A stretch of DNA of 64,000 nucleotides, taken from positions 36,325,774 to 36,389,773 of the forward strand of contig CM034314.1 in the NCBI GenBank assembly GCA_019925795.1, given 5' to 3'. Source of the DNA: Dendrobium chrysotoxum. Its lineage: Eukaryota; Streptophyta; Magnoliopsida; Asparagales; Orchidaceae. Positions 23,750 through 35,252 of this stretch are shown here, piece by piece. A program made the translations under genes and the position numbers. Within the stretch, counting starts at the first letter, position 1; each line of letters begins with the position of its first letter. The notes below the pieces were generated by a model. It did no database searches and was not told where the DNA came from. It worked only from the letters and a program-made list of their open reading frames with translations.

Positions 23750-25435
23750 TGAAAGTTCGATATGGATGTTAAGCCCTGATGAACTAGTCCCGAGGCTAAC
23801 TAAGAGGGGTGGTGAATTGGTTATTTAAAAATTTGAGAGCAACAGGAAAAATCTTTTCGATGATTTGCAGCGAAAATAAGAAAACACATAAACGAAAAGA
23901 TCAACGACAGATTTCACCCAAGAAGATAATAACTTAAAAATAAAGTGCAGAAAATAATTAGAAAGAACACACCATATTTTATAATGGTTCAGTCAACTTG
24001 ACCTACGTCCACTCCCCGGAGCCTCTCCTCCGGGTATTGCACTAACATAAAAGTGACTCTCCTTCTGCTCCCACAGTAAGGCGGAGAAGCCTGTATAAAA
24101 ATACTTTCCACCAACCTGGTGAGGCAGAGAACCTGAACTGCTTTCGCTTCCTCCTAAAGTAGGCAGAGAACCCGGACTCCTTTCGCTTCCTCCTGAAGCA
24201 GGAAAAGAGCCTGAACTCATTTCGCTTCCTCCTGAAGTGGGCATAGAACCCGGATCTTCTTGCGAACAATCCTCCCACAAAGAACACCAACAGTACGAGA
24301 GACAACGAACGGAGAAGATGACTCTGATCCTTACTTGGAGCAACCTTTGTGAATCCCTCACAAACTCCCCCTCACAAGATCCTCTCTCTCTCTCCCAAAC
24401 TCTCTCTCTAGGGTTTCTCTATAAAAGAAAGTGGCAAAAGATTTTTCTTGTTGGAAGAAAAAGATCTTTAATAGGAGGGCTCAAAATTTGCCCTAAATCT
24501 CAACTGGTCGGCCAATATCGTCCAGGATGATCGATAGATCGTCCTATACGATCAGTACAAATTCACCTGTTTCAGCCTGGACAATCTAGCTCTTCTGGAT
24601 GATTAGTAGAAAAAATTGTTCAGATCGTCTCGTATGATTCTGCGTTCGTCCGGGATGATTAGTGTAAATTCAGGAATTTTGTCCAGAAGACCGCTCTAGT
24701 CATCCAGAGGAACTTGTGCTGGACGACCTAAAAATGACTTGATCATCCAGGATGATATTGATATCATCCTATACGATTAGTTTAAAAAGTGCCAAAATCG
24801 TCCTGATCACCGCTCTGGACGTACAGGTGAAACACATTGAACGGTCATGATCGTCTCGGATGATCTTGCAATCATCCCAGATAATATGATCGTATCAATT
24901 AAATATTAATTATTTTCCTTAATCACCAGACTAATTTAGACATGATTATAACGGATCGTCCGGGATGATCAGATCAAATCTCTAAAAATAAAACTTGCCT
25001 AACTTGATCTAGCAGCTGAGAATTTCTGATTTGAGCATATCATCCCGTACGATGGATGGATCGTTCAGGACGATCAACTTAATCAGACAGACTTAACTTG
25101 GTTGCCCTAATTAGGGTTTTTATTTTTCAGTTGATCGTCTAGGATGATGTGAATATCATCCAGGGCGATCTGAACAAAAATTGAACAGAAACTCTAATTC
25201 ACTCAAGCTCTCCCCCTGAGTTTGTGTGTGCAAGGTTACTTAACTAGGGGATCAGTTACATTACATTTGACTCAAGTAAGGGAAAACATTACATTTAGAC
25301 ACACTTGGACCCGATCTTGAGTTGGCTTGAGTTGCTTTTGATCTTTTGTACCTGAAATGGGTTAGCCAAGAAAAATAGAATACATACATGTTTGTCATCA
25401 TCAAAACTGTACTTTTTGAAATCAGATTTATAACA
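23750..25435 (-). repeat. 3' LTR of element C
   Basis: 1686 bp, closely similar to the LTR at 56903-58583. Palindromes 24510-25175, stem-loop TTTGTGA/TCACAAA 24346-24364, mini-hairpins 24108-24238, stem-loop CCCGGAG/CTCCGGG 24015-24034, TATA-like box 23977-23983. A telo-box-like AAACCCTAG with a GA-rich tract occurs near 24400 on the minus strand. Confidence 0.9.
24108..24238 (-). repeat. Four mini-hairpins, about 39-bp period (LTR of C)
   Basis: Inverted repeats at 24108-24122, 24146-24160, 24185-24199 and 24224-24238. The third is a perfect GCTTC-AGGAG-GAAGC on the minus strand. The stems differ from those of B while the loop is kept. Confidence 0.8.
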
Positions 25436-25451
25436 ATCTCCCCCTTTTTAA
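25436..25451 (-). other. Polypurine tract of element C
   Basis: The minus strand reads TTAAAAAGGGGGAGAT, abutting the LTR start TGTTATAAATC. Confidence 0.85.
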
Positions 25452-25634
25452 TGATGGCAAATATTAGTGCAGTAGTTTAAAATAAAATAACCAGGAGTTA
25501 ACCAATGCACATACGAAAAATAAATATCTTTCCAAGTTTCACTAAACAACTAGAACAGTACAGGAAAATAACTACAAATGAAATAAATAACACAAAACAA
25601 GATCAATACATAAAACAAAAACTACTACAACTAA

Positions 25635-25651
25635 CTCCCCCTTTTGACATC
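25635..25651 (-). other. Internal PPT-like tract of element C
   Basis: The minus strand reads GATGTCAAAAGGGGGAG. In E the same tract lies just after the env-like ORF; here the ORF is gone but the tract stays. Confidence 0.55.
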
Positions 25652-25721
25652 ATAAAAAGGAGGAGGAATAGAAATAACAGTACAGACAGAAAATAGTATA
25701 GAAAATAGCAGAAAATAATGA

Positions 25722-26909
25722 TTTTTTTTTTAAATCGATCTGCTCCAGTAAATCAAAATTTTCCCTTGATTTTTAATCCAAAAACCAATAAGAAGACGAT
25801 CGACAGCGCTGAAATCAAGAAAAGTTAAAAAATCGACTTTTGTAACTCCCATCTCGGACACCTTATAGGTGCAAATTCCTTTCAAAATAAAAATCCAATT
25901 CAGAAGAAAAGAAATTAGATTTAAAAAGAGATCCTTTTAAGCCTTGTTCCAGAAAAATATCTGATATAATAGTATTACAAAGTAAGAAATCAAAAATCAA
26001 AATTTTCGTCGCAAGCTTTTGAAAATATTAAGGGTGCATGGATTTTTCTAAGACCTTTAAGGATCTGAAAGGGAAGAAAGCCTATTTCTTTGTAGGTAAA
26101 TTTTGTGCCCCTTTTTCTTTCAATTTGTTTGGCGCTTTGCACATCTTTTGATTTTTGATACACTTTGTGTATTCTTTTAATTTTTGGTAATATTGCGCAT
26201 CTTTTTAGTTTGGGCTAATTTTGTGCCTCTTTTCATTTTGGCGCTCTTTGCGCATCTTTTGTAGGCTTTCTCCCTCTCAAAATCATTAAAGAATCTCAGC
26301 TGTAAAATTACCTTCCAGAGATAAGAGACAACAAAGCTCACTCTCTACAATAAGGAAGAGTAATTCACAAAATAAAAAACTATACATCGTATGATAAGTG
26401 CAATCACTTAGTTCAGAAAATCATAACAATGACTCAAGACTTTGAAAACACTATTCATATGAGGTAGATTACTGTAGGAAGATAAAATAGATCTCTATTT
26501 CAAAAACCAACTTTTTAATTTTGAAGAAGATTTTTATCCAAAAGAAATAATATACCATTAAAGGAGTTAGAGGAAGAGAAACAATCATCAATGTTTATTC
26601 CCTTTAACAGATCTAGTGGAATCAATCACTTCTTACCAGCTTCCAAATAAAAATAAGGCAAAACTCTAAGTCAAAAATCCAGTTTATCAACAGTAGTGAG
26701 AAGTGATCTGATTTTAAAACAGATAAAATAGTAAATAATAACAAGTAAGAAATTGCATCAAAATAAATACTCAAATCAAACTAACACCAAGGCTAAAATA
26801 GAAATCAGCAGAAAAATAAGAACAACAGAGAACAGATAATCAAATCAAACAACTAACTAACAGAAACAGAATAAAAAACAGACAAATCAGAAATCAGTAG
26901 TCATCAGAA
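25722..26909 (-). other. Non-coding spacer of element C with dyad cluster
   Basis: Aligns along its length with 60718-61991 of element E. It holds the GCGCA/TGTGC dyad cluster at 26099-26260, including ATACACTTTGTGTAT-like dyads. No ORF of substance is seen. The junction with the env-module gap is at about 25721, within a T-rich tract. Confidence 0.7.
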
Positions 26910-29900
26910 TCAAGCATTTATGTCAATCACACCTAATCTGGTCCTTAAAATGATGAATGAGTCAAAGGCCAGTGGTTTAATAAATATGTCAGCCAGCTGA
27001 TTTTCAGTTGCTACATAATGTAGCTCAATGTCCCCTTTTCTAACATGGTCCCTAATGAAGTGATGCCTTATATCAATGTGTTTGGTTCTAAAATGTTGGA
27101 TTGGATTCTTAGAAATGCAGATGGCACTAGTATTATCACACAGAATAGAAATTGTGCCCATACGTAATCCTAAATCCAAGACTTGTTGCTTTAACCAAAG
27201 AACTTGGGCCACACAACTTCCTAAGGCAATATACTTAGCTTCAGTAGTGGAAAGTGCAACTGAGTTCTATTTTCTATTAGACCAGGAGACTAAAGACTAT
27301 CCTATGAATTGATAAGTTCCAGAATTGCTCTTTCTATCCACCCTACATCCTGCAAAGTCAGAATCAGAATATCCAATAATCTCAAAAGAGGTGCTGTGCC
27401 TAGGGTACCAGATTCCTAGGTTTGGGGTCCCTAAAAGATATCTAAGAATTCTCTTAACAGTAGCCAGGTGGGACTCTTTAGGATCTTCTTAAAACCTAGC
27501 ACAAAGACAAACACTAAACATGATATCAGATCAGCTAACAGTCAAGTAAAGCAGTGATCCAATTATTCCTCTATACTTCTTCTGATCAACAGATTTTCCA
27601 CTTGAATCCTTATCTAACTGAACAGAGGAGCTCATGGGAGTGTTGATTGGCTTGGCTTTATCCATTTCATATTTCTTCAAAATGTCCTTAGTGTATTTAG
27701 ATTGATTGAGAAAGGTTCTATCATCCATTTGCCTTATGTTAAACCCCAAAAAGTAGGACAACTCTCCCATGATACTCATCTCAAACTCCTTACTCATTGC
27801 TTAGAAAACTCATCACATAAATATTTATCAGAAGATCCAAAAATTATATCATCAACATAGATCTGGACAATGAGTAAATCATCCTCTATTCTCCTCAGAT
27901 AAAGGGTGGTGTCTACGCTCCCCTTAACAAACTCTCTTTCTAACAGGAATGTGCTAAGCCTCTCATACCAAGCTCTAAGTGCCTGTTTCAATCCATATAA
28001 GGCCTTTTTTAATTTGTAAATATGATTTGGATATTCGTAACTCTCAAAACCTAGGGGTTGTTCTACAAAAATATCCTCTTTTATTACCCCATTTAAAAAG
28101 ACACTCTTAACATCCATTTGAAATAACTTAAATCCCTTGTAACAGGCAAAGGCTAGTAGCACCCTAATGGCTTCCAATCTAGCTGTAGGGGCAAAGGTCT
28201 CCTCGAAATCAATCCCTTCAATTTGATTGTACCCCTTAGCTACCAATTTTGCCATATTTCTAATCACCACACCAGAGTCATTCATCTTATTCTTAAAGAC
28301 CCACTTGGTTCCCACTATACCTTGATTCCTAGGTCTTTCTACTAACTCCCAAACATCATTTCTTACAAATTAATTCAGTTCCTCTTGCATAGCTAAGATT
28401 TAAAATTCATCAGAAAGGGCTTGATTGATGTTGGTGGGTTCAGTCATTGAGATAAAGGCAGAATGGTTTACTTCCTTCCTAAGTCCATGCCTAGTTCTAA
28501 CACCTTCAGAAGGGTCTCCTAAGATCAGTTCTTTAGGATGACTCGAAAAATATCTCCAATCTCTAGGCAAAGCGGTTTGAGGTTCTACCCTTTCCTCCAG
28601 ATTTGCATTTTCAACCCCTTGGGTAATCTCCCCTACCTCTTCTTCTTCCTCAACTCTAGTCACCTTAGGATCAGATTCATCAAACACCACATGAGTTGTC
28701 TCTTTCACCACCAAAGTCCTCTTATTAAACACCCTAAAGGATTTCCCCACACTAGAATAGCCTAAGAATACTCCTTTATCAGATTTGGGGTCAAACTTTC
28801 CTAAGAATGATTTCCCATTATTCAGAATGAAAACCTTATAGCCAAAGACATGGAGGTGGGACAGGTTTGGAGTTCTACCCTTAATGATCTCATAAGGGGT
28901 CTTGTTCAGATTGGATCTAATATTCACCCCATTTAGCACATAACAGGCAGTGTTCACCGCTTCAGCCCAAAAGTATTTTGGAAGTGAATACTCGGCAAGT
29001 ATGGCTCTAGCGGCTTCCACTAAGGTCTTGTTCTTCCTTTCAGCTACCCCATTCTACTGAGGGGTCCTAGGAGCTGAAAAATTATGACTAATCTCTTGCT
29101 CCTCACAGAAACTTCCAAACTTCACATTTTCAAACTCTCCACCATGATCACTATGAATAGTCAAGATCTCACAACCTAACTTCCTGTGAATTCAAGTGGA
29201 GAAAGACTTAAATTCATCAAATGACTCAGATTTATGTGACAGAAATTTAATCCAAGTGAACCTCAAGTAATCATCAATAATCACAAAACCATAGACTTTC
29301 CCCCCTAAGCTGGTAGTGCTAATGGGTCCAAAGAGATCCATGTGAAGGACTTCTAAAGTTCTAGAGGTGCTAATGTCCTTAACAGAGTGAAAGGAGGACT
29401 GTACTTGCTTCTCTAATTGATAGGCATCACACAGGTGATCCTTAGTGAACTTAAGCTTGGGGACACCTCTAACTAAGTCCTTTTGGGACACTCTTTAAGG
29501 GTTTTCAGACTGGCATGATATAATCTCCTGTGCCACAACCAAGACTCATCAGCAGCAATTTTTAAGCAAATTGAAACATCAGCTTTAAAGCAACTTACAT
29601 CCAGCATATAGACATTGTTGATCCTTTATCCCTGCAAAACAATTTTGTCATTTAAGCTTAAAATGCAACAAGTTGGCAGGAATTTGATGTTGTATCCTTT
29701 ATCACAGAGTTGATTGATGCTCAGCAGATTATGTTTCAATCCATCTACAAGTAAAATATTATCAATCATTAAATTCTTTGAATCACCAACTATACTTAAA
29801 CCTACCACCCTCCTAGTGGTGTTGTCTCCAAGTGTAACCTTGCCTCCAGCCCTGGCCTCCAGCGAAATGAACTGATTTGCATCTCCAATCATGTGTCTTG

Positions 29901-29935
29901 AATATTAGCTGTCCAGGTACCACATGCTCTCACGA
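26910..29935 (-). pseudogene. pol: pol of element C (protease, integrase, RT, RNase H), decayed
   Basis: In order: protease near 29900, where the DSG motif reads D-S-stop, so the active site is destroyed; zinc/GAG-pre-integrase DHLCDAYQLEKQ with one Cys lost (29440); integrase core 29492-29192 and C-terminal part 29020-28700; RT from GTKWVFKNKMNDSG (28310) to YVDDIIFGS (about 27840-27870) and on to 27531; RNase H with TKHIDIRHHFIRDHV (27070), ending GVIDINA at 26910. Stretches of 206 codons (28400-29020) and 173 codons (27794-28315) are open. Stops lie near 28396, 27489 and 27270. Closest copy in the window is E. Confidence 0.9.
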
Positions 29936-31262
29936 GGTCATGTGTGTGAGCACACCTACAAAATCACCAAACGTTAGATTTAGGAACCCAAACAGGTTTG
30001 GGTTCCTTCTTATGAAAAGAAGAATGCAATGCATGTGTGCTGTGATGTGAAATAGGAAATTTGAGCCTCCACACCCAATGTGTACTACGGTGAACAGTGC
30101 AGGTGTAAGAAATATATCCTAACATGCCACAAGAAAAACATCTAACACTAGGAAAAGGGTTAACTAATCTACGTGGGTGAAAGTGCCTCTTCCTAGGTTT
30201 GTATGAAACATGCTTTGATGATTTTGAAACAGATTCTTCAAAAGATAGAGGTGCATAAAACTGTACAAAAGTAGGAGGTGTTTCATTTTTCTCAAAAGCA
30301 CTGATTTTTACACTCAAAAATTCATTTTCCTTTTTCAAACTTGCAATTTCAAATTTTAAAGCTCCATTACTACTCTCCACTTCACATGCCATGTTGTCTA
30401 ATTCTTTAAAAGCTCTTTCTAAATCAACATGCATGGTTTTCAATGAATCATGCTCAGTAATCAGATTAGAATACTTTTTGTTCAGTTCATCAAATTTTCA
30501 AGTAAAGGCATGTAATTGCTATTAAGTGTGGAATGATCTTTAACTATAGAATCATTCTCTTTTTGTAAATTCAGAAGTTCTAGTTTTAGGCTAGCCTGAG
30601 TTTTCTTATGCTTTCTATACGATACATAAATTCTTTCAGACACTTCAAATAATTGCTCATAAGTAAGCTCACATACCTCTTTCTGGTCAGACTGACAAGG
30701 ATGATCATCTGCCATCAAACACAAGTTGGTTTCCTCCTCTTCAGCTTTAGTCTCAGAGGAGTCAGATGCAGAATCTACCCAGAATGCCTTTTGAATCCTC
30801 TTCTTGTCCTTCCTGAATTTGGGTTTCTCCTCACCCTTTTCCTTGCTTGGGTGAGCTTTAAGTGTAGGACAATCATCTTTAATGTGTCTAGGCTTCCTGC
30901 ATTCAAAACAAACAGTATCAGATGAAGCTTTAAAATTTTTACTGGACTTACCCTTATTCCACTTCTGAAAGTTCTTATGTTTCTTTCTTAGAAAGCTTTT
31001 GAATTATCTAGTGATTAAGGCAACATCATCGCTATCAGACCCGGAAGAATCAGTGTCAGTTTTATTAGCCTTCAGCGCCACAGTTTTCTCCTTCTTCTTC
31101 TCACCTGCATCAAGCTATCTTTGGTTCACCCCTTGCTCGTAAGCAATGAGTGACCCAAGTAAGTTGTTAATAGAATAATTATTCAAATCTTTCAATTCAG
31201 TAATTGCAGTTATCTTAGCATCAAACGAAGAAGGCAAACATCTCAAAATCAAATTATATATC
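29936..31262 (-). pseudogene. gag: gag of element C, 5' truncated
   Basis: The N-terminal capsid domain is missing upstream of about ILRCLPSSFDAKI (31255). Remaining: linker, zinc knuckle CFECRKPRHIKDDC (about 30880-30920, intact CX2CX4HX4C), Lys-rich segment, peptide NLCLMADD (30725), coiled-coil-like region (30443-30250), second knuckle CFSCGMLGYISYTC with its His changed to Tyr (about 30100-30140). There is a frameshift near 30480 and stops at 31120 and 31010. The cut at 31262 coincides with the junction to Athila LTR sequence. Confidence 0.85.
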
Positions 31263-32215
31263 GGCTAAATAAAATGAGGGTGCTATTGAAAATCAACAGC
31301 TATGTTTTTAAGAAACAAATTCTAAACTATAGTGTTAATATCTCCTTAAGATCTCAAAACTCTAACCACCATATATCTATGCAAGGCAAAGTTAAGTTTT
31401 AAATTTCCTAATTTTTCTTCTACTTATATATCGAGGCCATAGATCACACTATATTTTAAATTCATGTAAGGCCTCTACAAGAACTAAATGAAATATGAAG
31501 GATTTAAAAATAACATTGAGTAGTTCATAAAATAATAAATCTAATCTAGAGCAAACATGATTTCTAAAGTATCATAAGCCCAAGGAAAGTTTTAGCCAAA
31601 CATAAAAATGAAACTAAATAACACATACTTTATTACATTGTAAAAAATAAAAAGTATAAAAGATAAGTAAGGATTTATATCACCATGAAATTATTTATAG
31701 CGTGATTAAAGACACCTTACAATGTCTTCCCCCCTTCTCTCTATACTCTCCCTAAACTAATACAAAATAAGTAAATGGCAAGCCCCATCTAGTAACAGTA
31801 ACCCCTTATATGAGAAATAAGCTCTTTAGCTAAATTTTGGAAAATAACTAATTTGGTGCCACGACACTGACTAGGTGGAACTACTAAATTGATGTGTCAG
31901 TTCATTATTCATCGCATTGGTTCATCAATTCAACTATCTATAACCATCTTTTGCTGCGGCATTATGGTGATTTGGCACTGTGATGCTTGCTTTGGTATAG
32001 TGGCACTCCTTCCTTAGCACCTAAGCGCCCTGCTCTCGGAAAAAATTCAGTCCTCTATCATTGTGGCACTGAACTGGTAGTGCTTTGGTGCTGGGGGAAA
32101 TGTAGTGTTGTGGTGCTATATCTATGGTGTTATGGTTGTATGTAACATTATGTCACTCCCTAAATTTTTGAATATTTTGCTTACTTCCTGCACAAAAAGA
32201 TAGAATTAAATGGAT
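31263..32215 (-). repeat. Truncated 3' LTR of element F
   Basis: Similar in order and orientation to the part of 43563-44735 from about 43880 on, but diverged. It lacks the first 300 bp next to the junction at 31262. No gene seen. Confidence 0.55.
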
Positions 32216-32229
32216 TTTTTATAAAATAA

Positions 32230-32640
32230 ATTTAATTTGAATTATACATTATTTCTCTAATCATAAAGCTTGCAAATGAATTGGCTTTTCTAGAAGAGGC
32301 ATTCATTTCTATAGAGTTATAAGGCCGTAAGGTTTTGTCACCTGTAGACTTAGAATATAAAAATAATAAGATTCTTATCGAGGATAAGATTGTCATTGTT
32401 GTGGATGATGAAGTGGTTGATTGGCAACAATCCTTCATTGACTACCTGTGAGAAGGAAAATTCTCTCACAAAAAAATTTATTGCCGACCAAATAAAGAGG
32501 AGATATCTCTTGCATGCATTAGTTAATGACACTCTATATTGATGGTTTTTATATCATATGTGGTTACACTATAAAGAGAATATTAATAATCAATTTCTTG
32601 AATACCTATAAAATTTAGAGAATTGCATGTTTATGTTTTA
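32230..32640 (+). pseudogene. Fragment of a Tat-lineage gypsy pol (RNase H to integrase spacer), opposite strand
   Basis: The + strand gives ANELAFLEEAFISIEL, then after about 35 residues DDEVVDWQQSFIDYL followed by a Lys-rich stretch. This resembles the plant Tat pol region between RNase H and integrase, where a block like DWRQPIIDYL is typical. It has stops at 32320 and 32450. It is in the opposite direction to the Athila gag beside it, so it is a separate scrap inserted or rearranged into F. The match is short; moderate to low confidence. Confidence 0.4.
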
Positions 32641-32689
32641 CTTCAAAAGACTTTGACGAATAGTTGGTAGTGTTATTTCTACAACCTTC

Positions 32690-32985
32690 CTTATGAGTTT
32701 TTCTAATTTTTCATCTAGCTTGGGTTATTCTACAAATGTAGTGTCTTCTACTAGTGTTTCCTCAAGCTTATCTTCATCCGGCTTATCTTTCTCCCAAATT
32801 ACCTCCTCTAACTCCCTACCACTTATAAACTAAATGACTTTGCACTGTTCTTTACCATTGTCCTTAGGATTAACCTCAGTATTACTAGGAAGGGTTCTTG
32901 GGTTCTATTGTTTAGTAAATTAGAAAGTTGCCCTTATTGGTTTTCTATGTTTTTAATAGCAACACCTTGGCTCTGAAGTTGGCTC
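32690..32985 (-). pseudogene. gag: gag of element F (Athila-like), C-terminal piece
   Basis: The reverse strand reads LQSQGVAIKNIENQ, QLSNLLNNRTQG, then in other frames NTEVNPKDNGKEQCK and SGRELEEVIWE. This order is the known end of Athila gag (AIKNIE, QIGQ, LPS.TE.NPKE, LRSGKE). It continues from 42062 if element D is removed. Confidence 0.7.
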
Positions 32986-34999
32986 TGTTGGATGACTATG
33001 GCACCCCAAGAGGGGGGAGAATTGGGTTTTAAAAAGTTTTATTAAAAGAAAGTAATTAAAATAATTTAGATGCTATTTGGAAAGAAAATAAAAATACAAA
33101 TTCTTATGTAAATGATAAATAAAAATAGATGCAAGAAAAGAAAATCATAGGCACAATACTTTTACATGGTTCGGTCGAGATTCTAATTCAGCCTACATTC
33201 ACGCTAGCCAACTCTTTGGCTAGAATCCACTAATCCCAGGTTTGTTGTAAACCTGACTTCTTTAAACCAAAAAAGTTGTTTACAACCTAAATACTCTCCT
33301 ACACGGGCAAGTACAACCCAATCTAATTATAATTTAAATTTCACTAAGCCAAATGGCTTAGATTAAGAAAAAATATATATAATTTAATGTAAAAAATATA
33401 AGCTCAAATTATCTTGCAATAAAATGACCAAAATATTTAGAGGTGATCTTACAATTTAATTTCAATCACCTCACTACTTGCAAATGGAATATTATATTAG
33501 CTCACTTTAGGATAGATTTATATCTTGAAATTAGTATGTATAATATTTTAAATAAAAATACTTTTCTTACTGATTTATATTATAAACTCCTTAAATCATA
33601 TAAGATGAATATAGTATGTAAAATGGTGCATACAAAATTTTAAAAGTTAATTAGATTTGGTTAGTAGATCTATGCTAAAAATAAAAGATTTATTTGCTAG
33701 TTTTAAAGATGAAAGAGATTTAAGCATGAAAAATTAAATATAAGATTATCAGCTAGTATTACACCAAATAATAAATATTTCATGAAATATGAAAGGTGAA
33801 TACTAAAATTATAGTAAAGAAAACTTTGGAGAATGAAAAAACAAACTCATGAAATTTCTGAATTACTCAATGGAATGTGTTGAAGCTTTTGAACCAAGAA
33901 TTTGATCTTGCAAATGTAAATAACTCTTAAAATGAAGATCAAAATTTCTCTTTTTAAGATATAGAATGTAAGGAAAGAGGAATTGAGAAAATGCTAGTTT
34001 CCTCCTTTTAATAGCCCTCGCAAGAAGAGAAAGAGGGGTATTTAAAGGGAAAGGGCAAGTAAAGCTAATTTTGAATAAAATTAATAATCTAATATTATTG
34101 TACCAACTAATAATATAATATTTGATAAAAAAATTCACTTATATTAAATAAATATAGGTTTAAAATGGCTAGTCACTTGGAAAAGTTAAAAAGTCTCCAT
34201 ATACATCAAAAAAAGCAAAAACGGCTACCCAGCATATAATTTTAAAATTGGATAATATTTGAAAAATTATTATAAATTCTATTTAGCTCCAAAGTTGGTC
34301 ATGTAACCTATAATTTCTATCAACAGAATCCAAGAATCCAATTAAATATATATTAAGCCATGTTTCCATCAAAATAATATCATATACAGCAAAATAAAAA
34401 CATATACATATTTTAATGTACTTAAAGATATATTAAATATTCATATAGCAAAAGGTTGTAATTTAGATAAAATTATTTATATATTAGTTAATTTATGTGA
34501 AATAAGTTCAACTCAAAATAAATACCTAATAAAATTTATATCAAATAAGCTTATTACTTTTAATTTCTCTAATTAAGTATCTTTTCATATTTGATAAAAT
34601 TTACATAATCTGTGAAGCATATAAAATTTATTTAATAAAGAAATCTTATGGATTTCTAAATCAAGCTTATTATCCTTAATTCATAATATGCAAATCACCT
34701 TAATAAATATTTAGATTATGATCAAATCAAACCATGCAAGTAAATATAAATGGAATACTAAGATACTCCTACGTTAATATAAAAACCTTCAATCTATCCA
34801 TCTCGGTCCATTTTGAGTTCTTTCAACTCAAATTTTGATTGAACTTAAGCTGTACAATGTATATCTCATAGAAGTAATTATTATGTACATCCATAAAATC
34901 ATTACACTTAAAATACTTAACACACAAATTTAAACATCCAAGCATATATTTGTTACAATCAAATCACCAGAATAGGTCATGTGGTAGATAATATCAACA
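32986..34999 (-). repeat. 3' LTR of element D
   Basis: 2014 bp, TGTTGGATGACTATGG to ATATCAACA, matching 40022-42061. It keeps the stem-loop seen in the other LTRs in another sequence: CTAGCCA/TGGCTAG at 33204-33223, and a second inverted repeat AGGTTT/AAACCT near 33238-33256. Confidence 0.9.
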
Positions 35000-35252
35000 C
35001 TCTCGAGCTTTTTGATGATGACAAACTTATGTTTGGTATAATTATAACAAAGGTCCAAATTGACATTGTATCACAACTTTAAGCATTAAAAAAATACATA
35101 TATAATAATTAAGAAATATTTTTGAATGTTAATTTGCTAAAAAATAATTCTCCCCCTAAATATATACATCTAAAAAGAATTATGACTAACATATAATAAT
35201 TCTTCTTTCCCTTTAACAACATCAAAAAGAATAACATAAATATATAAAAAAT

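Larger units (their letters stand above)
23750..31262 (-). mobile_element. Element C: Sirevirus-like copia, env-like module lost, 5' end truncated
   Basis: Minus-strand order: gag (cut at 31262), pol, spacer, internal PPT-like tract, PPT, 3' LTR 23750-25435. Same subfamily as E, with CGTCC-N-GGACG palindromes. Compared with E it lacks about 1.9 kb holding the env-like ORF, its TATA-like box and the array. The bases 23745-23749 (ACGAA) would be the left target duplication. The 5' LTR and gag start are missing at the junction with an Athila LTR. Confidence 0.9.
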
